This document shows positions 53,902 through 63,796 of a DNA stretch of 64,000 nucleotides, one piece after another. The number at the start of each line of letters is the position of its first letter. Positions within the stretch are counted from its first letter, which is position 1. Made by a program: the position numbers and the translations under genes. This stretch comes from Weissella diestrammenae. Its GTDB lineage: Bacteria > Bacillota > Bacilli > Lactobacillales > Lactobacillaceae. The notes under the pieces are model-generated. The model did not search any database. It saw nothing but the letters and a program-made list of their open reading frames with translations, and was not told where the DNA came from. The stretch is taken from assembly GCF_014397255.1 (NCBI RefSeq), contig NZ_CP060724.1:310001-374000 (forward strand), given 5' to 3'.

Positions 53902-54438
53902 TTACTTGGCGTCCTTAGGGGCGAGCACCATGAACATGCTACGTCCCTCCATCTTCGCGCGCGCTTCGATTTTTGCAATATCATCGAGTTCATTAGCAAA
54001 GCGATCCATCACTTCGCGTCCAATCTCTTTGTGCGTAATCGCGCGGCCACGGAAACGAATTGATACTTTGACTTTATTACCTTTTTGCAAGAACTTTGTT
54101 GCATTGTTCTTTTTGGTTGTAAAATCGCCAGCGTCAATTGTAGGACTTAGACGAATTTCCTTAACAGTAACAATTTTCTGGTTCTTGCGTTGTTCACGAA
54201 CCTTCTTTTGACTATCAAACTTGAATTTACCATAATCCATAATCTTAGCAACGGGTGGCTTTGCTGTCGCTTGAACTAGAACTAAATCTAGTTCCGCATC
54301 GTCAGCAATTCTTTGCGCCTCAGATTTTGACATGATACCTTGATCACCGTCATCAGTAATTAAACGCACTTCCCGTGCACGGATATGATCATTGATTAAA
54401 TCTTGTTGCTGTTGTGGTTGACGTACATTAGCTGCTAT
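53902..54438 (-). CDS. infC: Translation initiation factor IF-3 (AUA start)
   Basis: The protein has both IF-3 domains: N-terminal [20 protein letters not shown], linker with [16 protein letters not shown]-terminal [13 protein letters not shown] and [16 protein letters not shown]. The conserved [14 protein letters not shown] begins well upstream of any ATG or GTG that would do; the in-frame codons lead back to ATA at 54436-54438, with AGGAGG exactly 8 nt before it and a stop (TAG) within that SD. IF-3 genes classically use rare starts (AUU in E. coli) so IF-3 can repress itself; AUA would work the same way. That gives 178 residues, N-terminus (M)[15 protein letters not shown] at 54369 would remove conserved residues. 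Confidence 0.9.
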   Translation of the reverse strand: MAANVRQPQQQQDLINDHIRAREVRLITDDGDQGIMSKSEAQRIADDAELDLVLVQATAKPPVAKIMDYGKFKFDSQKKVREQRKNQKIVTVKEIRLSPTIDAGDFTTKKNNATKFLQKGNKVKVSIRFRGRAITHKEIGREVMDRFANELDDIAKIEARAKMEGRSMFMVLAPKDAK

Positions 54439-54617
54439 GGTCTTGACCTCCTAATTTTCTTCCAAAACAAAGTAAAAGCGGATTACTGCTCATCGCAATA
54501 ACCCACCATTCATTCAATAATTAATGAAATCGATTGACCTGAAGACAAAATCTCCTAGGTGAACAGCGGGTGGCCATTGCTTTGCTTTCTAACAGATATT
54601 ACTTTACTCGTTATGCC
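54439..54617 (-). promoter_or_regulatory. infC leader, probable L20-type autoregulatory leader
   Basis: Minus strand: GGGTTATTGC / GCAGTAATCC (54480-54489 with 54495-54504) forms a 10-bp stem with G-U pairs and loop GATGA, then GCTTTTACTTTG, about 40 nt before the start. Firmicutes infC-rpmI-rplT operons carry an L20-binding leader in this place. I have not shown a match to that family's consensus. Confidence 0.45.
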
Positions 54618-55034
54618 TTAAAAAGTCAACACTTTTGATAAGACACCATTGATAAATTTACTTGACGTGTCATCTGTAAAATCTCGTGCTAAATTTAGCG
54701 CTTCATCAACTGCCACTTTTGTTGGCACATCACCAAATGTTGCCTCATAGATAGCAAGGCGCATCAATTCAAGATCAACTCGATTTAAGCGATCCAAGGT
54801 CCACCCTGCTGCCAAATGTTCAGAAATTAACAAATCCGCTTCTGTAGCATGCGCTCTGACATTTTCGACTAGGTTGACCACTTCAACCGGTGCCTCATCC
54901 GTCCATTCAATTTCAGGATCGCCCGCTAACACCTGTAAGACAACGTCTGATACGTTAGCTTCAGGATTGGCAGAGAGTCCAAACAACGTCTGAAAGGCAG
55001 TTTGCCGAATAGCATGCCGCGTCAATTTCGTCAT
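54618..55034 (-). CDS. nusB: Transcription antitermination factor NusB
   Basis: The 138-residue all-helical protein has LTRHAIRQTAFQTLFGL at the start (Arg-rich helix for boxA RNA) and LNRVDLELMRLAIYEATFGDVPTKVAVDEALNLARDF.DDTSSKFINGVLSKV (key parts RVDLELMRLAIYE and SSKFINGVL). With NusE it binds boxA to aid rRNA transcription. Its ATG overlaps the asp23 stop by 1 nt. Confidence 0.96.
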   Translation of the reverse strand: MTKLTRHAIRQTAFQTLFGLSANPEANVSDVVLQVLAGDPEIEWTDEAPVEVVNLVENVRAHATEADLLISEHLAAGWTLDRLNRVDLELMRLAIYEATFGDVPTKVAVDEALNLARDFTDDTSSKFINGVLSKVLTF

Positions 55035-55474
55035 TACTTCGTCGCCCCTTCTTCTGATTGTTCTCCAAATAAGTTATTTGGATCAATTTCTGTCGTTGTT
55101 TTTTCAGAAATAATATCAGTCACATGCACATCAACTGAAGCAATTTCTAAATCCATCATCGCATGAATTTGTGATTTAATATGTTCTTGAATTGCGTGGG
55201 CGACTTTAGGCACACTCACCCCATAATTTAATTCAACATATGCTTCAATCGCAATGTCACCGGTTTCATTTTGCTTTGTATAAATGCCCTTACTATGTTG
55301 CACTTTTTTCCCAAGAACTTCTTTTGCACGTTCCCCAAAAGTACCGCGCAATTTTGCGACACCTTCAACTTCTTTTGTTGCTAATCCTGCAATTAAATCA
55401 ATCACACGAATATTAACGCGTGTTTCACCCTCTTGAGTAGCTTGAGTTAATAAAATTGTTTCTTCTGTTGCCAT
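55034..55474 (-). CDS. Asp23/Gls24-family protein (YqhY-like)
   Basis: The 146-residue acidic protein shows the Asp23 layout: RVIDLIAGLATKEVEGVAKLRGTFGER, GDIAIEAYVELNYGVSVPKVAHAIQEHIKSQI and VHVTDI. In Bacillus, yqhY sits between efp and nusB as here, and is linked to fatty acid synthesis control. The start at 55474 follows GAGGAGG; 25 additional upstream codons are open but unsupported. Confidence 0.92.
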   Translation of the reverse strand: MATEETILLTQATQEGETRVNIRVIDLIAGLATKEVEGVAKLRGTFGERAKEVLGKKVQHSKGIYTKQNETGDIAIEAYVELNYGVSVPKVAHAIQEHIKSQIHAMMDLEIASVDVHVTDIISEKTTTEIDPNNLFGEQSEEGATK

Positions 55475-55514
55475 TTTTGTTTTCCTCCTCAAGTGATTGC
55501 TTGCTAGAAAACGA

Positions 55515-55548
55515 AACGCCCACCATATACTCTTTGGTAGGCGCTTCA
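55515..55548 (-). terminator. Hairpin between efp and asp23
   Basis: Minus strand: GCGCCTACCA / TGGTGGGCGT with a 9-nt loop, then TTTCGTTTTC. Probably a partial terminator. Confidence 0.5.
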
Positions 55549-55565
55549 AGAATTAAACTATTTCA

Positions 55566-56129
55566 CTACGCACGTGAAGAGTATGAACCACCATTGTCAG
55601 TATTGACAACGAGCTTGTCACCCTCATTCACAAAATCAGGCACAGTAATCACTAGTCCTGTTTCCATTGTAGCTGGCTTACCACCACCATTAGCAGTTGC
55701 ACCCTTAATACCAGGTTGCGTTTCGCTCACTGTTAACTCAACAGTTTTAGGTACTTCAATACCAAGCAATTCGCTTTCATAATAAGTAACCTTAACATCT
55801 GTTCCTTCAAGCAAGAACTTCATTTCATCTTGAATCTTATCAACAGGAATTGCAATTTGATCATATGTTTCCATATTCATAAACACACGATCGTCCCCAT
55901 CTGAATATGAGAATTGCATTGGTGACGTTTCGATGTTAGCCGTTTCAAATTTATCTCCAGGCCGGAAAGTCACTTCATTAACAGCACCGCTACGTAAGTT
56001 CTTCAACTTTGAACGTACGAACGCTGCACCCTTTCCAGGCTTAACGTGTTGAAATTCCAACACACGCCAAATTGAGTTTGAATATTCGATTGTCAAACCC
56101 GTTTTTAAATCATTCATTCCGATGGCCAT
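55566..56129 (-). CDS. efp: Elongation factor P
   Basis: The 187-residue protein has three EF-P barrel domains; domain I has the tip loop [17 protein letters not shown] with Lys33 at the position that reaches the ribosomal P site and is modified in many bacteria. It relieves stalling at polyproline stretches. SD TTAGGAG is strong. Starts the efp-asp23-nusB unit. Confidence 0.97.
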   Translation of the reverse strand: MAIGMNDLKTGLTIEYSNSIWRVLEFQHVKPGKGAAFVRSKLKNLRSGAVNEVTFRPGDKFETANIETSPMQFSYSDGDDRVFMNMETYDQIAIPVDKIQDEMKFLLEGTDVKVTYYESELLGIEVPKTVELTVSETQPGIKGATANGGGKPATMETGLVITVPDFVNEGDKLVVNTDNGGSYSSRA

Positions 56130-56212
56130 GATTAATAATCTCCTAAAAATTAACTTTTATACTTATAAATGATACCAGAAAGAATGCTAAATGACTAGAA
56201 TTGCTTGTTGAT

Positions 56213-57049
56213 TTACTTATATTTTTGCTCGAGTCCGCTCATCCAATACCCTAAAAGTGTGCCCAAAACAAAGAGGAGGCCACTAATAATCACCTGTACC
56301 CACGTGAAGCCGGCATAATCAGCTACTGGCGGCAAGAGAATCAGAATGGTCGATACCAAGACAATGCCGAGAATAAAATGATAAATTTTAGCATAATAGA
56401 CTTGCAACAAGTAGTGCATGATTTTTGAAAAAATTAGCAACGTTAATATGCCACCGAAGGCCACAGGAATTAAGACGTTTAAATCAGCATTTTTAAAACC
56501 AATCAACATGGCATCAAACAATCCCAAATATAATAAGAGATTAGAAGGGCTTAACCCAGGTACAATGACGCCTAAAGCAATTAATCCGCCTGCTAGTAGC
56601 CATGAAAAATAGTTATGTGGTAATTGTCCAAAAATCATTGTTAAATTATATAGAAACAAACCACCAACACCCATTGTTGTTGCTAAGATAAGCCAATCTG
56701 ATGTTGAGCGCCCTTTTTTGCCAGCTTCATGCACTAAAGCCGGCAATGTCCCAACGATAGCACCCGCAAATGCCCATAACACCATTGCTTTATATGTTGA
56801 CAATAGATATTCCAATGGCGCACTAAGCAAAATAATACCCACGAGCCCACCGATACCCACCGGTAAGAAAAACCAAAAATCAACTTTGAAGCGGCTACGA
56901 AGATGTGCCATAAAATTCAACATCCGTTCGTATAAGCCAAGAATAGCCGCTAAAACACCGCCTGAGACGCCGGGCAAAATGAAGCCAAGCGCAATGAAAA
57001 CGCCTTTAACAAAGCGGACAAACCAATTTTTAATCGTTTCACTTTTCAT
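56213..57049 (-). CDS. DUF368 membrane protein (PopT-type lipid-carrier translocase)
   Basis: The 278-residue protein has about eight membrane helices and the two inverted DUF368 marks, GFILPGVSGGVLA near the N-terminus and GVIVPGLSPSNLL in the second half. DUF368 proteins (PopT) recycle undecaprenyl phosphate across the membrane for wall synthesis, known for other species. The ATG at 57049 follows TTGGGA. Lone gene between pgi and efp, with a 70-nt spacer. Confidence 0.85.
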   Translation of the reverse strand: MKSETIKNWFVRFVKGVFIALGFILPGVSGGVLAAILGLYERMLNFMAHLRSRFKVDFWFFLPVGIGGLVGIILLSAPLEYLLSTYKAMVLWAFAGAIVGTLPALVHEAGKKGRSTSDWLILATTMGVGGLFLYNLTMIFGQLPHNYFSWLLAGGLIALGVIVPGLSPSNLLLYLGLFDAMLIGFKNADLNVLIPVAFGGILTLLIFSKIMHYLLQVYYAKIYHFILGIVLVSTILILLPPVADYAGFTWVQVIISGLLFVLGTLLGYWMSGLEQKYK

Positions 57050-57099
57050 ATCTGTTCCCAATCTTTTTTATAAACAGTCTGGTCCAAAGCCTGCTGTGT

Positions 57100-57146
57100 T
57101 TAAAAATGACTTAACGGCTATCAATCATAGTCATTAAGTCATTTAC
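57100..57146 (-). terminator. pgi terminator
   Basis: Minus strand: AAATGACTTAA / TTAAGTCATTT with a long loop, then T5. It lies just beyond the pgi stop. Confidence 0.65.
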
Positions 57147-57152
57147 TATCTC

Positions 57153-58496
57153 TTACAAACGCGCACGTAATTGTTCAGTTAGTTCTTCATAACCTGGCTT
57201 ACCTAATAAGCCAAACATATTTCGCTTGTACGCTTCGACACCCGGTTGATTAAATGGATTAACACCATTCAAATAGCCTGAAATACCAACAGCAATTTCA
57301 AAGAAATAAATTAAGTATCCTAGATGGAACGCATCTTGTTTCTCAATCTCAACCACCATATTAGGCACACCACCGTCAACGTGGGCTAACAATGTACCAT
57401 CTGATGCCATTCGATTGACATAACTCATCTTTTCTCCTTGAAGATATGCCAAACCGTCATCAGCATCAGTCGTTGGAATGATGACATCTGATACAGGTTC
57501 TGTTACGCGCACCAAAGTTTCAAAGAGGTTACGACGTCCTTCTTGAATATATTGTCCAAATGAGTGCAAATCAGTTGAAAAATTACCTGTTGCTGGGAAG
57601 ATTCCCTTACCATCTTTCCCTTCTGATTCACCTTGTAATTGCTTCCACCACTCACCGAATTGGACCAAGGTTGGCTCATAGTTAATCAGCAATTCGGTTG
57701 TGTATCCCTTACGGTATAATGCATTTCGATAAGCGGCATACTGATAAGCGGCATTATTTTGCAAGTCTGAATCTGAATAAGCAACTTGTGCTGCTGCTGC
57801 ACCAGCCATTAATTGATCAATATCGCCACCTGCAACGGCAATTGGCAACAACCCAACTGCAGTCAAAACTGAGAAACGGCCACCAACACCATCAGGCACA
57901 ACAAATTCTTCATAACCTTCCTCATCAGCCAACGTTTTTAATGCACCCTTTTGGGCATCCGTCGTCGCATAAATGCGTGCTTTAGCGCCTGTCACGCCAT
58001 ACTTTGTTTCTAACATTTGCTTGAAAACACGGAAAGCAATAGCTGGTTCAGTCGTTGTTCCTGACTTTGAGATAACATTCACCGAAAAGTCGCGATCACC
58101 AATCAATTTAATTAATGAATTAAGATATTGACCCGAAATATTATTTCCGGCAAAGACAACTTGTGGCGCTGTTCGTTGTTCAGATGAATATGCTGAACTA
58201 AAATAGTCATTCAGAAAGTCAATTGCTGCACGTGCGCCAAGATATGACCCACCGATTCCAATCACAACAAGAACTTCTGAATTACTTTGAATTTGTTTGG
58301 CCGCTGACTGGATGCGTGCAAATTCAGTACGATCATATTCAGTCGGCAAATTAATCCAATCAGTATATGCTGCGCCGGCACCCGTTCCAGTGCGTAACAT
58401 GTCATCAGCAAGCGTCACCATTGGTTGCAACATTGTTAATTCGTTTGCATCAACAAAGGTGTCTAATTTACTTGTATCAAATGAAAGTGTTGTCAT
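57153..58496 (-). CDS. pgi: Glucose-6-phosphate isomerase
   Basis: The 447-residue protein is the Gram-positive [53 protein letters not shown], catalytic Glu in [15 protein letters not shown] and final [16 protein letters not shown]. It links glucose- and fructose-6-phosphate. It follows galM by 17 nt, forming a galM-pgi operon under a cre-like site. Confidence 0.97.
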   Translation of the reverse strand: MTTLSFDTSKLDTFVDANELTMLQPMVTLADDMLRTGTGAGAAYTDWINLPTEYDRTEFARIQSAAKQIQSNSEVLVVIGIGGSYLGARAAIDFLNDYFSSAYSSEQRTAPQVVFAGNNISGQYLNSLIKLIGDRDFSVNVISKSGTTTEPAIAFRVFKQMLETKYGVTGAKARIYATTDAQKGALKTLADEEGYEEFVVPDGVGGRFSVLTAVGLLPIAVAGGDIDQLMAGAAAAQVAYSDSDLQNNAAYQYAAYRNALYRKGYTTELLINYEPTLVQFGEWWKQLQGESEGKDGKGIFPATGNFSTDLHSFGQYIQEGRRNLFETLVRVTEPVSDVIIPTTDADDGLAYLQGEKMSYVNRMASDGTLLAHVDGGVPNMVVEIEKQDAFHLGYLIYFFEIAVGISGYLNGVNPFNQPGVEAYKRNMFGLLGKPGYEELTEQLRARL

Positions 58497-58513
58497 GATT
58501 ATTTCCCCTAAAA

Positions 58514-59548
58514 TTAAATGTTCTTAAATGCGTAAGTTGTTACATACTCTTGATGTTGATTAGCTGGCAAAACAATATCACCAAACGATGGATGATGAAT
58601 CGCATCAGATAACGTTTGAGCCTCTAATGCGACCCCATTGTATGGATGTGCTGCTAGAAACGCTGCTTGATCTTCATAATCGTCTACTGCCGGATTTGTA
58701 ATAAAGAAAATGACTGCATTACGATCTGTTGTCATTTCCACTGATCGTTTTGACTGTGGATCAGTCAAAATCGCTGCGGGCGTACCGGGTTCATAAGATA
58801 GAGCAAAGGCATCATCGAATTTTTTATCGAAAGCATCTGATGGCAAACGATCAATATTATCACCAATCTTAGTTGCTGTTTGAAAATCAAAGGCTGTCTC
58901 AGCAACTGATAATAATTCACCGGTTGGAATTTTATCAGGTCTAAATGCCAAATGTTTTGGTGCTTGAAGCATCAATTCTAATTGACGGGCATCAGTCCCG
59001 ACACCTTGCATATTAAAATAAACGTGCGAGGTTGGATTATATAGCGTGTCTTGATCTGAAGTTGCACCAAATATTAAGCGTACTTCATTATCGTCAGTTA
59101 GTGTGTATGTGACAGTTGTCCCCATAGTACCTGGAAAATTGTCTTGAGCTTCGGTCATTGTTGTTGCAAAAGTAACGCTGTTGCCAGCTTCATCAACGTA
59201 AGCAATATCCCAATTTCGATGTGAAAAACTATGTTCGCCACCATGTAAATTGTTTTGTCCTTCATTAGCGTCTAACTGATAGCGTTTTCCATTTAATTCA
59301 AATTCAGCCGCATCAATCCGACCTGCCACACGGCCAACGGCATTCCCCAAGAAATAACCATTATGAAGATACCCATCTAAATCATCAAAACCCAGTACAA
59401 GGGAAACACCCTGTGCTGTTACGAATGACTGCCATGACGCTCCCCAAGAAACTAAGCTCAGTTGATGGCCATTGGCATTTTCGATTACAACACGTTTAAC
59501 TTGTTGACCATCTGGTGTCTGGCCAAAATCCGTCACTTGAATCGTCAT
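58514..59548 (-). CDS. galM: Aldose 1-epimerase (galactose mutarotase)
   Basis: The 344-residue protein has the GalM signatures [37 protein letters not shown] (His), [12 protein letters not shown] (His) and [16 protein letters not shown] (catalytic Glu). It interconverts sugar anomers before phosphorylation. SD AAAGGATAGG lies before the ATG. A cre-like TGAAAGCGCTTAAT sits upstream. Confidence 0.95.
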   Translation of the reverse strand: MTIQVTDFGQTPDGQQVKRVVIENANGHQLSLVSWGASWQSFVTAQGVSLVLGFDDLDGYLHNGYFLGNAVGRVAGRIDAAEFELNGKRYQLDANEGQNNLHGGEHSFSHRNWDIAYVDEAGNSVTFATTMTEAQDNFPGTMGTTVTYTLTDDNEVRLIFGATSDQDTLYNPTSHVYFNMQGVGTDARQLELMLQAPKHLAFRPDKIPTGELLSVAETAFDFQTATKIGDNIDRLPSDAFDKKFDDAFALSYEPGTPAAILTDPQSKRSVEMTTDRNAVIFFITNPAVDDYEDQAAFLAAHPYNGVALEAQTLSDAIHHPSFGDIVLPANQHQEYVTTYAFKNI

Positions 59549-59600
59549 TATTTCACCTATCCTTTATTGCGTCTAATCCCTACCATTTTATTTTATCATG

Positions 59601-59614
59601 ATTAAGCGCTTTCA
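59601..59614. promoter_or_regulatory. cre-like site upstream of galM-pgi
   Basis: TGAAAGCGCTTAAT (minus strand) has a perfect TGAAAGCGCTT core and differs from the CcpA consensus only at the last two bases. It lies about 53 nt before galM. Confidence 0.5.
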
Positions 59615-59652
59615 TGAACAAATTTACAAAATTGGGCTAGTCCAATTTAAAA

Positions 59653-61092
59653 TTATTGTTCATCAGGGATGCGAACCGTGAATGTTGATCCCTTTCCAAA
59701 TTCTGATTGGACTGAAATTGTCCCTTGGTGAACATCGATTAATTGACGAATAATTGCCATACCAAGACCAGATTCGCCCTTCACAGTTCGTGATTCATCA
59801 GCTTTATAATACCTTTCCCAAATATTTTGTACTTGTTCAGGCGTCATCCCAATACCAGAGTCGGACACACTAAAGACAGCCGCGTGTGCTTCACGCCATG
59901 CTCGAATTTTAATTTCGCCGTTTTCAGTAAATTGAATGGCATTGTTAATGATATTAAAAATAATTTGAATTAACCGATCTTGATCTGCAAAAATCATTAC
60001 TGGTGTTGATTTTACATTGACAATCTTAATCACATCACCAGCCACATCAGCTTTACCGCTCAATTGTTCAACTAAATTATTAATAATCGGCAATAGATCA
60101 AAGTTTGTCTTATTGAGAACCACTTTATTTTGTCTCAATCGTTCATAGTCGAGATTGTCTTTCACTAGTCGCGTTAATCGGTCAGCCTCATTTTTAATCA
60201 TGTCATACGAATGCATTTTCTCGTCTTCTGGAATCACGTCATATTGCAACCCTTCAACGATACCCGAGATTGTCGTCAATGGCGTTCGCATCTCATGTGA
60301 CGCATTCGCCATAAATTCTTTTCGTCGTTCTTCTTGACGTTTAATTTCATGCTCTTGTTCATTCAATGCGTTCGTCATTGTGTTAACGTCCTCAGCCAGC
60401 GCACCAATTTCATCATTGGCTGTTGTATCAACAATTGCCTGATAATCGCCAGAAGCAACTTGTCTTGTCACTAATTGAATCAATCGCAAACGATTCACAA
60501 TCAGTTGTGACACAATAAAGCTCAACATCACTGCCACTATCCCGGCAACCAAAAATGCTATCGCTAAATTTTTCCGTAACATATCCATATTATCATCAAC
60601 CGTTGAGACATTTGCACGGGTCACAACCACTGCAATGAGTCGATTTTTATTATCAAAAAAAGGTTTCATGACGCCCATCGTATTTGATTCTTCTTTATTT
60701 GCCTTGTTTGCAGCATCAACTCGTGTGTGAACAATTTTATGATTTTTAAGTTTACGCCATTGACTGGCGGTAATATTACTATGAACTGCTTTGGTCGCAG
60801 TTGGATAAACAACGTTTTCGTCCCCATCATATACCGTAAACGACATATTCTGTTCTTCTAATAAAGACAAATCAATGTCTAATCCTCGTGTGTCAAAATA
60901 CGCAAAGTCACCCGTGTCAGCCTTATATCGCATTGCCTCTTCAGCAATTGCAACCGAAAAACGATTTAACTGACGATATGTGTTATCCTCAACCATCTTA
61001 GTTGTGAATTGTGTAAATAAGACACCAATAATCAAAAGTGCTGCCATAATCACTGTAAAAAATGCCAGCATTTGCTGATACATCATCTTCAT
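59653..61092 (-). CDS. Two-component sensor histidine kinase
   Basis: The 479-residue protein has two membrane helices (about 9-29 and 175-196) enclosing an extracytoplasmic sensor domain of about 145 residues, then a HAMP domain (198-250), dimerisation domain with phospho-His266 in FMANASHEMRTPLT, and an ATPase domain with N box FNIINNAIQF, G1 VSDSGIGMT and G2 SGLGMAIIRQL. The stimulus is unknown. It is co-transcribed with the response regulator upstream, separated by 137 nt containing a weak hairpin. SD AAGGA. Confidence 0.93.
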   Translation of the reverse strand: MKMMYQQMLAFFTVIMAALLIIGVLFTQFTTKMVEDNTYRQLNRFSVAIAEEAMRYKADTGDFAYFDTRGLDIDLSLLEEQNMSFTVYDGDENVVYPTATKAVHSNITASQWRKLKNHKIVHTRVDAANKANKEESNTMGVMKPFFDNKNRLIAVVVTRANVSTVDDNMDMLRKNLAIAFLVAGIVAVMLSFIVSQLIVNRLRLIQLVTRQVASGDYQAIVDTTANDEIGALAEDVNTMTNALNEQEHEIKRQEERRKEFMANASHEMRTPLTTISGIVEGLQYDVIPEDEKMHSYDMIKNEADRLTRLVKDNLDYERLRQNKVVLNKTNFDLLPIINNLVEQLSGKADVAGDVIKIVNVKSTPVMIFADQDRLIQIIFNIINNAIQFTENGEIKIRAWREAHAAVFSVSDSGIGMTPEQVQNIWERYYKADESRTVKGESGLGMAIIRQLIDVHQGTISVQSEFGKGSTFTVRIPDEQ

Positions 61093-61229
61093 ATTGCTAA
61101 ATTCCTTCGTTTAAAAATTTGTTCTCATTGTAACAAGAAATGGTCAAAACTGATGGAAATGAGGTAAAAAAAAGCATTTTCCGCCTCGCTCATTCATAGA
61201 GTTCGGTTCAAAACGCTTTTAATCTTTAA

Positions 61230-61964
61230 TTAGTCGTCATTATCTATTGAAACACCTGAATCATCAAATTTGTAGCCAACGCCCCAGACAGTTTGAATGA
61301 CCTGTGGACCAATTTTCTCAATTTTCTGGCGCAACTTCTTGACATGCGCATCGACCGTGCGTTCATCTCCAAAGTATTCATAATCCCAAACTAATTGCAA
61401 TAACTGTTCACGTGAGAACACTTGCCGTTGCTTTTTAGCTAATGCACGTAGCAAATCAAATTCCTTCGGTGTCAAATCTTGAATTAATTTACCATTCAAA
61501 TATGCTTCACGTGTATTTGAATTCAACTTAAACGTCCGTGTCACGACATCGAATTCTTCATGTTCAGCTGTAGCACCAGCTGTTGAAGCATTACCTGCCT
61601 CAGATCGACGATGCAACGCTTTGATTCGAGCAATCAATGTGATTGGTGAGAAAGGTTTCGTAACATAATCATCAGCCCCCATCTCTAGTCCCAACACTTG
61701 ATCTGATTCTGAATCTCGTGCGGTTAACATGATAATTGGCACATTGGCTGATGTTTCTCGAATTTTAACCGCTACTTGCATTCCATCGAGTCCTGGTAAA
61801 TTCAAATCCAAAATAATTAAATCCCACGACTGTGGTGCTTCATTGAATACCTTGACCGCCTCTAAGCCATCTGCCGAATATTCTGCATCCCAGCCTTCTT
61901 TTTTAAAAAACATGCTCATCATTTCTGACACTGACGTATTATCTTCTACCATTAATATTTTCAT
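61230..61964 (-). CDS. OmpR/PhoB-family response regulator
   Basis: The 244-residue protein has a receiver domain (about 1-118) with acidic pair EDN, phospho-acceptor Asp53 in LIILDLNLPG, Thr in IMLTARD and Lys in YVTKPFSP. A winged-helix DNA-binding domain (about 140-235) has DLTPKEFDLLRALAKKQRQVFSREQLL and ERTVDAHVKKLRQKI. It partners the kinase just downstream. Target genes are unknown; the acidic tail DDSGVSIDNDD is unusual but short. SD GGGGCG. Confidence 0.94.
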   Translation of the reverse strand: MKILMVEDNTSVSEMMSMFFKKEGWDAEYSADGLEAVKVFNEAPQSWDLIILDLNLPGLDGMQVAVKIRETSANVPIIMLTARDSESDQVLGLEMGADDYVTKPFSPITLIARIKALHRRSEAGNASTAGATAEHEEFDVVTRTFKLNSNTREAYLNGKLIQDLTPKEFDLLRALAKKQRQVFSREQLLQLVWDYEYFGDERTVDAHVKKLRQKIEKIGPQVIQTVWGVGYKFDDSGVSIDNDD

Positions 61965-62123
61965 ATTTTCGCCCCATTAATTAAAATATTATCTTTATTT
62001 TAGTTTCGTACATAAATATACAACATTATGGGGAAAATTAACAGTTATTTTAATGTAATATTCATTTTATCAACGGAACATTCATATAACGTTCATAAAA
62101 ATGATTATAATCTCTATTTTATC

Positions 62124-63590
62124 CTATCCTTGACGTTCCGATTGTGCCATTCGTCGCTCAAACAATCCCAGAATTCGTGACAAACCAAACGTTAAGATAA
62201 AATAAATTAATGCAGCAATTAATAATGGCACAAATGGCTTAAACGACGTTCCTTGCACCAATGACGTTTGGAATGTCAATTCGCCAACACCAATTACCGA
62301 GACAACCGATCCTTCTTTAATCACTGTCACAAATTCGTTTCCGAGTGCGGGTAAAATATTTTTTATTGCTTGTGGCAAAATTACGAAACGCATGGTTTGC
62401 TTCTTTGAAAGGCCTAACGAACGTGCTGCTTCCGTTTGTCCAGCTGCAACAGAATTAATACCAGAACGAATAATCTCAGCCACATATGCTGCAGAATTGA
62501 TTGACATCGCGATGGCACCTGCCAAGAATCCAGCAATATTTAGGCCAATAACCTGCGTCCCAAAGAAAACGATAAAGACTTGAATCAGCAATGGTGTCCC
62601 ACGAACAAACTCAATATACACATTTGCAATCACTTTAAACAACCAAAAACTAGATAGCTTCATCAATGCTAATAATGTACCAAACACTGCACCAAAGAAG
62701 ACACCGACTGCTGCAAGTCCCAGTGTATAAACTGTACCTTGAACAAAATATGGCCAATATTTCTGGAAGAAACCTTCTTTCTTATTCATAATTTGAATTG
62801 CTTGTTTCTTCCACTGCTCAAACGGCTTTCCAATCACATGTTGTTTAATCACTTGATTAATTTTAGCTTTCAAAACAGGTGAGTTTTTAGGCATTACGAT
62901 CGTTGAGCCTTGTGCCCGACTTAATTTTGCATCTGAAATTGCAAATTGATTACTTTGTGCCACATATGATTCAGCCGTCGTGGATGCGACAACAACACCA
63001 TCAACTTTCTTTTGCGTCAGTTGTGTCGCCATATCCGGAATTTTTTTCAACGCAGTGACGGTCGTATCATCAATCTTCTGTGCCTCATCATATTGAGTCG
63101 AAGCCACCTGTGCAGCTAATTTATGTCCTTTAAAACTAGCAACCGTTTGAAATTTCTTTTTATCGGCTTGTCGAATCATGACCACATTATCATCTGTAAA
63201 ATAAGGGACTGAAAAATCGACTTGAGCGGCCCGTTCGGGTGTATTGGTCATACCTGCAATGACAACATCAACTTTTCCAGTCATCACCGATCCAAGCAAA
63301 GCATCGAAGCTCATTTCTTTAATGACTAACTTAACATGAAGTTGCTTAGCAATTTCTTTTGCCATCGACATGTCAAAACCCACAATTTTATCCTTACCAT
63401 GCTCAGTTGTGTGGAATTCATATGGTGCATAATCAGCAGACGTACCAACCACTAACTCACCACTTCGTTTTACTCTCTGCCATGTTGGATCGGTGGTTGC
63501 CGCATCAACACCCAAAGTGCTTATTCCTGTTACCAATGCACTACCCAAAACAACTACAAGCAGCATGATCGAAAAAATCTTTTTAATCAT
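62124..63590 (-). CDS. Amino-acid ABC transporter, substrate-binding/permease fusion
   Basis: The 488-residue protein has a signal/anchor helix (about 3-29), then a substrate-binding domain (about 40-260; LVVGTSADYAPYEFHT, GFDMSMAKEIAKQL, GMTNTPERAAQVDFSVPYF) and a permease domain with about five helices (285-480) and EAA loop EAARSLGLSKKQTMRFVILPQAIKNILP. Such fusions are typical for glutamine/glutamate or basic amino-acid importers in Lactobacillales. The usual adjoining ATPase gene is not downstream here: the next gene is the response regulator. The ATG at 63590 follows GAGG at 7 nt. The promoter has striking inverted repeats. Confidence 0.92.
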   Translation of the reverse strand: MIKKIFSIMLLVVVLGSALVTGISTLGVDAATTDPTWQRVKRSGELVVGTSADYAPYEFHTTEHGKDKIVGFDMSMAKEIAKQLHVKLVIKEMSFDALLGSVMTGKVDVVIAGMTNTPERAAQVDFSVPYFTDDNVVMIRQADKKKFQTVASFKGHKLAAQVASTQYDEAQKIDDTTVTALKKIPDMATQLTQKKVDGVVVASTTAESYVAQSNQFAISDAKLSRAQGSTIVMPKNSPVLKAKINQVIKQHVIGKPFEQWKKQAIQIMNKKEGFFQKYWPYFVQGTVYTLGLAAVGVFFGAVFGTLLALMKLSSFWLFKVIANVYIEFVRGTPLLIQVFIVFFGTQVIGLNIAGFLAGAIAMSINSAAYVAEIIRSGINSVAAGQTEAARSLGLSKKQTMRFVILPQAIKNILPALGNEFVTVIKEGSVVSVIGVGELTFQTSLVQGTSFKPFVPLLIAALIYFILTFGLSRILGLFERRMAQSERQG

Positions 63591-63624
63591 CACAATACCT
63601 CACCCTTTTTTAATCATGATATTG

Positions 63625-63677
63625 AGTATAGGCTTAAATGTAAATTTATGCAATACTTTTTGCTAAAATTGCATAAA
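63625..63677 (-). promoter_or_regulatory. Promoter with large inverted repeat, amino-acid transporter
   Basis: Minus strand: -35 TTGCAT (63648-63653), 17-bp spacer, -10 TATACT (63625-63630). TTTATGCAAT and ATTGCATAAA (63645-63654, 63668-63677) form a perfect 10-bp inverted repeat that includes the -35. Two further ATGCAT motifs lie upstream (near 63759 and 63776). Confidence 0.6.
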
Positions 63678-63796
63678 ACAACCATTACTCGCATATTTTA
63701 AAATGACTAAAGTTATGAATCCCCTAATTACGTTAGCATGTATGGATATATTAACTTGATGCATAATTTTCATTAAATGCATATTTTTCCAATTAA

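Noticed and set aside
61093-61229. Terminator between the response regulator and histidine kinase genes
   Set aside because: The AAAAGC...GCTTTT pairing has a mismatch and a long loop; too weak to separate the two genes.
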